Positions 50,442 through 59,105 of a stretch of 64,000 nucleotides of DNA are shown here, in pieces. The stretch is from Temnopleurus reevesii. Its lineage: Eukaryota; Echinodermata; Echinoidea; Temnopleuroida; Temnopleuridae. The stretch covers positions 43,140 to 107,139 of the forward strand of contig BQKZ01000918.1 in assembly GCA_036244855.1 (NCBI GenBank), written 5' to 3'. The notes under the pieces are model-generated. The model was not told where the DNA came from, searched no databases, and worked only from the letters and a program-made list of their open reading frames with translations. Position numbers and translations under genes: made by a program. Position 1 is the stretch's first letter. Every line of letters starts with the position of its first letter.

Positions 50442-50983
50442 GTAAACATCAAACATTGTATTTACAGGGTTTCCATTTCCTAGGAAAAGTTGGAAAATGA
50501 GTTTCACTTTTCAAGTCAGGGAATTTAGGAAATCTATCAAATCAGAGAAAAATCAGGGAATTTGTAGCAGTATTCATCTAACAATCGAGGATACGTCAAA
50601 ATAGTTTGAAATGTGTGAATTACATATTTCATATAGTGAGCAATACCCTTTAATCTGTTGGTACTAAAGAAATAACTTCAACATAAAGAAAATTCATTGA
50701 CAAATATTGGAATTATGTTTCAAATATCTGTGGGAACCTTGAAATAAAACAAATGCATGTCTTTGTAAAAATTGTCATTATGGCCTGTGGTTCAATATCA
50801 TTAGAAGTTCTGCCTTAGATGTTAGATATAGGGCTTGTAACATAAAAGATGCAATTAAACTTGCAATAAATATTTATTGTAAGTCTATGGCAAATATGTA
50901 CCAACGAGATACGATTAATTGCAAAATTAATTGTATCTCTTTTATGTTACAGACCCATAATCCCACATTTCTCTTTCATTCAG

Positions 50984-51090
50984 CTTATGCCACGATGCCG
51001 CCCACACTTGTGCAAGAGCTGACCAGACAAGGAGACACAGTGTCCCAAGGAAAATCTTTAAACGGCATCATCTCTAATTTCCTTTGTTAA
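50984..51090 (+). pseudogene. dlg: Degenerate twin of the DLG PDZ2-PDZ3 linker exon
   Basis: The acceptor 'tttcattcag' is intact and in the right phase (1). The translation starts (A)YATMPPTLVQELTRQGD, parallel to (V)YATMQPPLMQEPTRSND of the real linker exon 161 bp downstream. After about 60 bases similarity is lost, no good GT donor follows, and the frame stops at TAA (51088-51090). It could be a decayed duplicate that is skipped, or a poison or alternative terminal exon giving a protein with only PDZ1 and PDZ2. No convincing AATAAA was seen just after the stop. Skipping is more likely. Confidence 0.6.
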
Positions 51091-51144
51091 CTATGCACCC
51101 AGTGACAAAATACAACAATAATCATGTTCTTCTCTCTTGGACAG

Positions 51145-51352
51145 TTTATGCCACGATGCAGCCCCCTCTCATGCAAGAGCCAACAAGGTCCAACGATATG
51201 CAACTACAGGAGATCGACGGCGCAAACGGGGCAAATGGGGCTAACGGGGAGCCGCCCTCGTACAGCCGGGCAACCAACTCACAGCCGCCTAATGCTTTCA
51301 ATAATCAGCACGCCCCAAAGATCTTCATTCAGAATGACGATGGCATTCCAAG
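51145..51352 (+). CDS. dlg: DLG exon: PDZ2-PDZ3 linker
   Basis: This 208-base exon (phase 1 in, 2 out) has acceptor 'cttggacag' and donor 'cag|gtgagt' within 'ccaaggtgagt'. It encodes YATMQPPLMQEP, a short low-complexity GANGANGANGEPP run, SYSRATNSQPPNAF, then KIFIQNDDGIP and the first two bases of an arginine codon. This linker is the least conserved part of DLG proteins; assignment rests on phases, the open frame and the YxxPP-like opening. The ANG-ANG-ANG run comes from a 9-base tandem repeat around 51222-51249. The partner-binding domains lie on either side. Confidence 0.9.
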
Positions 51353-51371
51353 GTGAGTTAGGAGGAATTTA

Positions 51372-51540
51372 GAGGGTGTTGCTAGAAACCTGCAATCGAT
51401 TGCAAATTGAATAGAAATCAGTTGTAAATAGATACTTGTCCTTTTAGTGGTGCTTAGTATGCACATTTAGCAATATCACCATGCTAGGATTATATTGGCT
51501 AATGCCGATCAACTGCAAGTAGAAATCAATGGCATCACCA
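51372..51540. mobile_element. Partial relative of the GGGTGTTGCTAG MITE
   Basis: It begins gggtgttgctagaaacctgc with a 'gcaatcgattgcaaattg' interior like the adjacent full copy, but the matching inverted terminus is missing or decayed, so it appears truncated by the neighbouring copy. Confidence 0.55.
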
Positions 51541-51692
51541 GGGGGTGTTGCTAGAAAATTGCAATTGATGGCAAAGCAACTACAAGTCAGTTACAAATTG
51601 AAATGTGAATTTTCATTTGTGCACTGTCTGCGCTTTTGACAAGACGTGCTTGACACAACGATTTTGATTGGTGCATGCCTAGCAACACCCTC
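51541..51692. mobile_element. Fold-back MITE with GGGTGTTGCTAG termini
   Basis: It starts ggggtgttgctagaaaattg and ends gcatgcctagcaacaccctc, giving inverted termini. A partial relative lies immediately upstream (51372-51540, same opening) and another full-length relative at 52553-52723. All are in the linker-PDZ3 intron. No coding capacity. Confidence 0.75.
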
Positions 51693-51937
51693 TCTGACAC
51701 ACTTTAAGCGTTAAGCTGATCAATATTAATCCATGCTCTATTTTCTTTTGATACATTTTTGACCTCATGCATATTCTGGAACGGTTAGCATCTATACTAC
51801 AGTGTGAGGATGAGGAGGGAGGGAGGGAAGGTACACGTGTATGGAGGTGTGTACATAGTGATGATTTTAATCATCCATACACCTGCTCCTCTGACCTAAA
51901 AAAAGAAGTTATTTGGTGGCCCTCCAATGACTGACCC

Positions 51938-52136
51938 CGGGACTAAAAAGGTGTGATAGCGATTGCTCTCCTGAAGCTCAGCTTATATGCTCTTTGGGGA
52001 ATGATTCATAGAGCCCATTGAAACCCCAATCTTGCTACATAAAGACCCATTTTAGCTTTTGTAAAAATTCTCCTTGATACCCTCAAGGAGAGCCACTCAC
52101 AGCTCCCCTGCAAATTCTGAAATTTGACAGTCCCTG
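51938..52136. mobile_element. hAT-like MITE (CAGGGAC termini), second copy
   Basis: This ~200-bp element, in the intron before PDZ3, is the reverse complement of the family member at 38407. The ends are cgggactaaaaaggtgtga and gacagtccctg, flanked by ctgaccc direct repeats (51931-51937 and 52137-52143). Non-coding. Confidence 0.75.
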
Positions 52137-52552
52137 CTGACCCTCTGAAGTTGGCCTGACATGATTGATTTTCTGACATATGGTGTTGTAATATTACTTT
52201 AGGGGGATTTCTAAGGTCAAGACAGGTTAGAGGCTGAAGATTTGGGGTTAATCTTCCATAGATGATGTAGTCAAAAGTAAAGAATAAGAATAGAAATTTT
52301 TTTTTTTTCAAAAACTATATTCTTGGGCAACCAAACAATTATTTTTTCATGGCTTAAGTGCATTCATTCATGACAAGAGGTCATCAACATATGCCATGGT
52401 ACAGTTCATTAACCTTTTGACGAGGAAATGAAGTCCATAAAGCATAGACCAAAGGAAATTGTGTGTGCAATCCAATTTTGAATGTTTGTACTCTGTTTTT
52501 CATTCGATACAGGAATATTAAATGAATTAATGATTAAAAAAAGTGTTACTTT

Positions 52553-52723
52553 GGGGTGTTTGTAAAAAGTTTTCATTGATTGCAATCAACTGTATTGAAA
52601 TCAGTTTCAAATTGAAAGAAGGACTTCCATTCATGTATAGACTGCACTCCATACAAGAAACAGTGTGAAATAGTGATGTTGATTGGTGCTTGCAATTGAT
52701 TGTAACTTTCTTGCAACACCCCC
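52553..52723. mobile_element. Diverged GGGTGTTG/CAACACCC fold-back MITE
   Basis: It opens ggggtgtttgtaaaaagt and closes ttcttgcaacacccc. The interior 'tgattgcaatcaactg' and 'gttgattggtgcttgcaatt' resemble the copy at 51541. Non-coding. Confidence 0.65.
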
Positions 52724-53026
52724 TCCCCTCCCCAAGTTTGATAAAATATTATTTATAACCTTGTTTCCTATTAGAATTTACAAGCTTAATGCCCTATCGG
52801 TAATTTATTTGTTCTACATTGCTCTGTATAAAAAGATTCAAGTTTTCTTCACACAAGAAGTAATTCCAAAGAATTCACCCAGAATAAGTATAATAGTGTT
52901 GTAAATTTAGAATTGACACCGTTATTCTGCCTGCAAAGAAGTGCATCTTACATTGATTTTGATTGGTCAGCAAGGATCAACTACAAATTGCAGCCAATCA
53001 GAGCTTTCTTCCAATATCCTATAAGC

Positions 53027-53200
53027 AGAGATGCCAACCATTCCATAACATACATTCAGTGTATTTTCATATGAATTTAAGGCTTTCATCACAAGTGAAT
53101 GACTGAGAGTATGGTCATTATTGTCATGATTGCTTTCAATTTTGTTCAGCTGTTGCATTATTCACATTCATATTTTGACTCAGGAACGGTTGGCATCTCT
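53027..53200. mobile_element. MITE with AGAGATGCCAACCATTCC termini
   Basis: A 174-bp element with near-perfect ~18-bp terminal inverted repeats: agagatgccaaccattcc at the left, ggaacggttggcatctct at the right. Relatives are at 53357-53743 (interrupted), 34847-35032 and 8122-8274. Non-coding. Confidence 0.85.
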
Positions 53201-53292
53201 CCATATATCCTGTGAAAGATAATTTTTAATGCCACCATACTTCAATTTAAACTAAGGTCTCTTTTTTTTTATTATCTTCCTTTCCATCATAG

Positions 53293-53338
53293 GGAACCAA
53301 GAACAGTGGTTCTGAACAAGGGCGCCACAGGTCTAGGG
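53293..53338 (+). pseudogene. Truncated copy of PDZ3 exon start at an assembly join
   Basis: 46 bases identical to the start of the PDZ3 exon at 53834, with a near-identical upstream intron and acceptor, break off at the single N (53339). After the N the sequence restarts at the homologous position of the upstream intron. The second copy differs by a ~215-bp insertion with an (ATT)n tail. This looks like two haplotypes placed in tandem by the assembler, not a biological half-exon. Confidence 0.8.
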
Positions 53339-53356
53339 NTCCAACATCCTATAAGC

Positions 53357-53743
53357 AGAGATGCCAACCATTCCAGAACATACATTCAGTGTATTTTCAT
53401 ATGATTCCAGGCGTTCATCACAGGTGAATGGCTGAGAATATGGTCATTGTTGTCATGATTGCTTTCAATTTTGTTCAGCTGTTTCATTATTCACATTCAT
53501 ATTTTGCCTCAGGAATGCTCAGGAGGTGCACATTATATTTACATTGTTTTAATTGATCGCCTCTGTTTTTGTTATTTTGTTTTGTTAATTTTTTATGTTA
53601 CCAATTCCTCCTCTTTTTCTTCACTTAATTTACCGGTTAATAATCTTTCCGTAATCAGAATACTGTGCGCTTAGAAACATCCGTATTAAGCGCCTAATAA
53701 ATGTTATGTATTATTATTATTATTATTAATGGTTGGCATCTCT
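53357..53743. mobile_element. AGAGATGCCAACC MITE interrupted by a retroelement tail
   Basis: Same family as 53027-53200, but split near its right end by about 215 bp (about 53515-53730). The insert ends 'cgcctaataaatgttatg' plus an (ATT)n tail and is flanked by 'aatg'. The insert looks like the 3' end of a non-LTR retroelement or its SINE. Confidence 0.75.
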
Positions 53744-53833
53744 CCCTATATCCTGTAAAAGATCATTTTTAATGCCATCATACTTCAATTTATACTAAGG
53801 ACTCTCTTTTGATATATTCCTTTCCATTCATAG

Positions 53834-53990
53834 GGAACCAAGAACAGTGGTTCTGAACAAGGGCGCCACAGGTCTAGGGTTCAATATCGTCGGAGGGGAG
53901 GACGGAGAAGGTATCTTCATTTCGTTCATCTTAGCTGGAGGAGTAGCAGATCTTAGCGGTGCTCTTAGGAGGGGCGATCAGATCCTCTCG
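53834..53990 (+). CDS. dlg: DLG exon: PDZ3 first half
   Basis: This 157-base exon (phase 2 in, 0 out) has acceptor 'ttcatag' and donor 'tcg|gtgagt'. Joined to the linker it reads [37 protein letters not shown] and [43 protein letters not shown] text and the DLSG segment are diagnostic of PDZ3 of the DLG family. The final 30 bases plus donor are repeated twice more immediately downstream (205-bp units). A truncated copy of the exon start (53293-53338) lies upstream, next to a single N. Confidence 0.97.
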
Positions 53991-54575
53991 GTGAGTAATG
54001 GATGATGGTGATGGCAGTAGTGTTGGTGGTGGTGATGGTGGGGAATGTGTTGATGATGGTGGTGGTGGTTGTGGTGAATGTGTTGCCAGTGTCGGCGATG
54101 GTGAAAGTTGCTGTGATAGTGATGGTGTTGTGGATTGTACTTATGATGATGGTGGTGGTGGTGGTGCTCTTAGGAGGGGCGATCAGATCCTCTCGGTGAG
54201 TAATGGATGATGGTGATGGCAGTAGTGTTGGTGGTGGTGATGGTGGGGAATGTGTTGATGATGGTGGTGGTGGTTGTGGTGAATGTGTTGCCAGTGTCGG
54301 CGATGGTGAAAGTTGCTGTGATAGTGATGGTGTTGTGGATTGTACTTATGATGATGGTGGTGGTGGTGGTGCTCTTAGGAGGGGCGATCAGATCCTCTCG
54401 GTGAGTAATGGATGATGGTGATGGCAGTAGTGTTGGTGGTGGTGATGGTGGGGAATGTGTTGATGATGGTGGTGGTGGTTGTGGTGAATGTGTTGCCAGT
54501 GTCGGCGATGGTGAAAGTTGCTGTGATAGTGATGGTGTTGTGGATTGTACTTATGATGATGGTGGTGGTGGTGGT
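53961..54575 (+). repeat. Three identical 205-bp units containing PDZ3 exon end and donor
   Basis: Units start at 53961, 54166 and 54371 and look identical. Each begins with the last 30 bases of the PDZ3 exon ([10 protein letters not shown]), then gtgagt and GGT/GAT-rich intron. Donors therefore lie at 53991, 54196 and 54401. Using either later donor would add 205 or 410 bases and hit TGA at 54003-54005 (…ILSVSNG stop). Confidence 0.95.
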
Positions 54576-55091
54576 GATTGTGGTGGTGGTGGAAGCGGCG
54601 GCGGCAGCGGCTAGTCTGCTAGAACAGACCTTTGGGTATCGTTGTGCGCATACACAGAGAGTGATTCAGGGTATGCATTGTGTGTCTGCATGAGGATAGA
54701 GCAATGCTGTATGTGTGTGATGTAGCCACACAATGCATACCCTGTATCATGCTCTGTGCACGCACACACCGAAAGTCTAGGGTTTGTGCTTTCAAACTAG
54801 GCAGCGGCGGCCATGACAGTGATTGGTGGTAGAGATGATGGAATTGGTGGAAGTTGTTGATGGGGGTGAAGGTGATGAATACGTTGATGGGGTTGGTGGT
54901 AGTGGTAGTAGTGGTGGTGTTGTTGGGTATGGTGGTGATGATAGTGCTGATGATGGTGGTGGTAGTGGGGTGTGCTTGTATTTTTTAGCCATGGTAATGT
55001 TGGAGATGATAAGGAGATGAAGACATTCTTGATGATTTTGGTAATGATGATGATTACGTGGAGGAGGAGGATGTTCATGATGATGATGATA

Positions 55092-55122
<31 letters not shown>
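54576..55122. repeat. GGT/GAT-rich low-complexity intron with (GAT)n
   Basis: Outside the MITE at 54611-54800, this stretch up to the exon at 55211 is GGT/GAT repeat DNA with a perfect GAT run at about 55077-55122. No exon seen. Confidence 0.93.
54611..54800 (-). mobile_element. hAT-like MITE (TAGTYTG termini), copy in PDZ3 intron
   Basis: This ~190-bp element is the reverse complement of the one at 7642-7843. The termini are imperfect inverted repeats (ctagtctgctagaacagacc / ...aaagcacaaaccctagac side ending caaactag). Internally a GCATACCCTG..TCA / TGA..CAGGGTATGC pair is also inverted. The flanks ggcagcgg (54603-54610 and 54800-54807) form an 8-9 bp target duplication, as expected for hAT elements. 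No coding capacity. Confidence 0.85.
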
Positions 55123-55210
55123 CAATCATAATCATGATGATGATTATAATGATGATAATGATGAGGAATATGATAATGTTTATTACAATCATTCTTCTTT
55201 CTGTTTTCAG

Positions 55211-55313
55211 GTTAACAGCAAAGACCTAGTCAATGCCACACATGAAGATGCTGCATTAGCGTTGAAAGGAGCTGGTCAAGTCGTCACAATAGATGCACAA
55301 TACAAACCTGAAG
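55211..55313 (+). CDS. dlg: DLG exon: PDZ3 second half
   Basis: This 103-base exon (phase 0 in, 1 out) has acceptor 'ctgttttcag' and donor 'gaag|gtaggg'. It reads [19 protein letters not shown], then [21 protein letters not shown] gives the helix alpha-B histidine of a class-I PDZ. AQYKPE matches the AQYRPEEY that closes PDZ3 and leads to SH3 in DLG proteins. The preceding intron is made almost entirely of GGT/GAT repeats, the 205-bp units and a MITE. Confidence 0.96.
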
Positions 55314-55499
55314 GTAGGGCTTCATTTTACTTTCTTTTCATCATCAGAAATATATTTTGAGCTTTTTCTTTACTCTTCTACAGTGTGATTATATATTCTG
55401 TAAAAGCAATAAGGCATTCCACAAGTACATTTGGCGCTTGTTATTGTAAGTTCCAAACTGCTATCGAACACCTGGCGTAGTTTGAACCAATTAAGGTGA

Positions 55500-55590
55500 C
55501 GGATGGCAAGGTGCAAGGCAAGCCTACTAAAGTGGGGGTACACTGATAGCTCTGCAGAGTGTGAGTGTATGCAAGGCAGTCAGACTATGC
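55500..55590. repeat. Dispersed TAGTCTGACTGCC repeat, copy 2
   Basis: Reverse complement of the repeat at 5396, in the intron after PDZ3. It ends 'caaggcagtcagacta' at about 55588 and carries the shared 'gctctgcagagtgtgag' core. Non-coding. Confidence 0.6.
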
Positions 55591-58032
55591 CTCATCTTGT
55601 GAGCTGCAATAAAATGTTACAACCTTGTACCGAGAGGGATGTATCAGTGGTGAATTATGTGGTTCTTGCTTGTGCTAGATATTTGGAAATGGTTCTGTGA
55701 TGATTTGAGACGAATTTTGTGAATGGTATGCATAATTTATTCATATAACGGAGATGAGTGAATAACAAATGAGATGATGAGTGAAGTAAGCGATGGCCTT
55801 TTATAAGACATTTGATGACTTTGCAATTATGATGCTGGATTTAAGCAGTTATTTGCTATGTGAATAAAAACGTTTGGAATTGTAATAAGGATGATCTAAA
55901 GTTTCTATTGTGCAATCCGTTTAATATTCCATGTTGATTAATTGTATGGCTGACAAGTATTTAGCTGTTAATCAATTGTTTTGCCCACATACATTTCAGT
56001 ATGTCACTCAAAATATTCTAAAGGTACTTGATATTGTATGTATTCATTTTAGTTTCCGTTTATTTTTGCTTTTCAACTATCATACCTTTACCAGCTTTTT
56101 ATTGCCAATAGAATTGTAGCTAACATTTGTATAATTCTCTCTTTTTTTTTTTTATTATGACTGTATTTCAAAACACCTAAGATTTCGCATCATTTTCCTT
56201 TCAGTATTAATGCCTTTGCTATCTTCTGATTACATACACATGTAGGAGTTTTCATGTTAGTTGGTACTCTTTATTTTTTAATGGATATTAGAATATCCAA
56301 GATTAAATCAGAATTTTTACTCATGTAAATGTCTTTGCTTTTTTGTACTTCTGATGAAAATTGTCCACATTGATGATATCTATTTCACAATCTGACAGTC
56401 AGGAAGATCAGAAAGATCAGACTGAATTAGGGTTTTATGTATTTTGCAATACAGTATGTACGTGAAAGTTTATTAAGCAACATAAGAATGTTGTGTATCA
56501 TAATTATACTACCAATTCCTATACTGCCCTTTTTCCCAAAATGCCATGCCATAAATAAATGCTTTTAGAGCAATCAAATGTCATAATACAGGCTTTTTGA
56601 ATAACTATTTATCAGCTTTCAAAAAAGGCAATTGGTTGGAAGAAAAAAAAATATTCAAAGCAAACATAAATGTGGGTTAACCTGATGCATACTTGCACGT
56701 ACAGACGTCATTTGACATTTATTCAATCAATAGTTCATTTCTATTAAACTATTGAGGGTGTGCTGGCACATGAATGCAAATCATCATTAAGCTTAGAATT
56801 AGATTCTTCCAATTTATGAATAACAGGGTAATTATAGATTTATTTGCAATTCTGTTTGTTTGTTTTATGCAAAATGCTGCCATGCAGATGATTTGTTTGT
56901 TTGCTCTTATTAAAATGCAAACAGAGTTTTGATGAAAAGTCAACAGGATTTTAGCAGTTATGATCTAAGAGTTCAACTTCTTAAAGGGAATAGTCAGCCC
57001 CCGAAAAACGTCTTGCATTTCTTTCACTAATGTGATAGTACGGCATTTTAGTAAACTGGTAATCCTTTTGTATGTTCCACCTTATTGCTTTCTTATCTAA
57101 ACTCATTTGATGAACTCTTTGTGCCTGCCACAATCGTATCAGAAGAGCAATTCACGTACAAAAATGTAGTTTAAAAACCAGATATGAATGATGAAAAATT
57201 ATTGCAGCTTCGTTCTATATGAAGAGGGTCAGACATAAATAATTAATGGAATTGCCTAGTTTGCACTTAATTTGCAACAGTTGTACAATTTTTTCTGGAG
57301 CTTGTCAATTATTTATTATTTTCTTTAACAGATACCATTCTTAAATGCATACCTGATGCATAGTACTTTAATGCATTACCATATTATGTATGGGATGATA
57401 GTTTCGTAGAATTAGTCACCATTTATTGCTGTTCCCTTTATCATGGGGGAGATTGTGTGGGATAATCGGTGCTCTAGATCGTCCATCCAAAACATAGATA
57501 ACAAATTTTTTAAAGTTAAGTAGAGCTTTAAGCTCATAAACAATAGGAGAGTAGAGTTGAACCGGATTTGAGTTCACAAATATCAACTCAATTTTAGATT
57601 AAAGTAAGTTCTCCCACACGCTTCCGTTCGATGCAGAACTTGCTCCTAATTTTGTTACCATCCGGTCGTTCGATGATTAATTTATCAATTTCATCATAAA
57701 AGCATATTTATCTGGATAATTTTTTTATGATTTATTTCTTATTTTTTTTATTTCTTATATTTCTTATTATTCTTATGGTGTGTGTGTTTAATTTCCCTAC
57801 TCTATTGTTCATTGGTATAGGTGATTGTTACTTGCTCTCTCTGTTATTCCCCCTGTTTCTATTGTAGATTCTCACAATCATTTGCTCCATCTATCCATCT
57901 ATTTTTCTCATTCTACCCATTCCCCTCTCTATCTCTCTCTTTCTTTGTCTCTTTCCCTTTATATTTCAAGTACATGTATTTAGTTTGCAATCGCTCTAAT
58001 TTGTTTCTCTTTCTCTCTCCCTCTCTTCCACC
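55591..58032. other. Intron after PDZ3: no feature seen
   Basis: Unique AT-rich DNA ending in a CT-rich tract before the gap at 58033. No exon or element is supported. Confidence 0.6.
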
Positions 58033-58214
58033 NNNNNNNNNNNNNNNNNNNNNNNNNNNNNNNNNNNNNNNNNNNNNNNNNNNNNNNNNNNNNNNNNNNN
58101 NNNNNNNNNNNNNNNNNNNNNNNNNNNNNNNNNNNNNNNNNNNNNNNNNNNNNNNNNNNNNNNNNNNNNNNNNNNNNNNNNNNNNNNNNNNNNNNNNNNN
58201 NNNNNNNNNNNNNN
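58033..58214. other. Assembly gap, 182 N
   Basis: Preceded by a CT-rich tract and followed directly by a library adapter sequence (58215-58250). Confidence 1.
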
Positions 58215-58250
58215 CTGTCTCTTATACACATCTAGATGTGTATAAGAGAC
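58215..58250. other. Nextera mate-pair junction adapter left in the assembly
   Basis: CTGTCTCTTATACACATCT is followed by its inverted partner AGATGTGTATAAGAGAC, both parts of the Tn5 mosaic-end junction adapter (lacking only the last AG). It sits at the edge of a gap and runs into (CT)n. This is synthetic DNA, not genome. Confidence 0.97.
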
Positions 58251-58951
58251 CTCTCTCTCTCTCTCTCATTCTCTCATTGATCCATTTCACACTTCTGACC
58301 ATTCTATCTCTCTAGGGGATAAGATAAGAATAGAATTGTGTGTACTTAAGTGTAGAAAGGTCTATTGAAATTTGGTTTGTAGATTTGTATTATCAGTGCA
58401 AATACGCCACTTTGAATAGCTTGGTCAATTTTGCATCAACCTTTTTCTCTTCTTTCTTTCCTTTTATTCAATGATGAAATAATGATATATCTTACTGAAT
58501 GTATATTACCAGAATTGGAGCCTTTGATATTTTTCCAATTTAAAAGATGATAGGAATTCTATCCTTGCAAGATGTGTTTGACATGGTTGGATATACTAGT
58601 ATACAATTCTAATATCTTTGTTACAGATATAACTGTTCAATACAGTTCAACACTTGAGTGGTTCTTATACTCTATGTCTTGTCATCAGTTCTATCACATA
58701 ATCACATGCTCTTTCACAAGATAAAATATAGAAAATGGGGATCAAACCATACAATATTTAATAGGGATTCACTTTGTAGTGAAAATTCCATTATTATAGT
58801 TCCAAAGAACGTTATAAGTACTAAAATAAATTTAATGAACTCATGAGTTTCTCATAATCTGGCACTTTCATTTCCAGAAGCAAAGTGATACTATTATCTT
58901 AGTAAGGTGGTAATGGTTGTATTGTTTTCAGATAATCAGGGGCCGATTGCA

Positions 58952-59105
58952 CGAAATAGTCTTAGCTGTCCTCTTCATGTTACGGCATCGTAAGTTCTTG
59001 TGCCACCCTCTTAACATAGTTGTATCAACGCAAATTTCTATGTTACGAGGGTGGCACAAGAAATCAAAACGTCTTAGCAAGAAGAGGATAGCTAAGACTA
59101 TTTCG
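58952..59105. mobile_element. Near-palindromic fold-back element
   Basis: Left arm cgaaatagtcttagctgtcc...ttcttgtgccaccctc...aacatag, right arm ctatgtta...gagggtggcacaagaa...ggatagctaagactatttcg. Almost the whole 154 bp can pair into one hairpin. It lies in the last intron before the SH3-entry exon. Confidence 0.85.

Noticed and set aside
58215..58250. Natural palindrome or transposon end
   Set aside because: Exact match to a sequencing-library mosaic-end junction beside an N gap.
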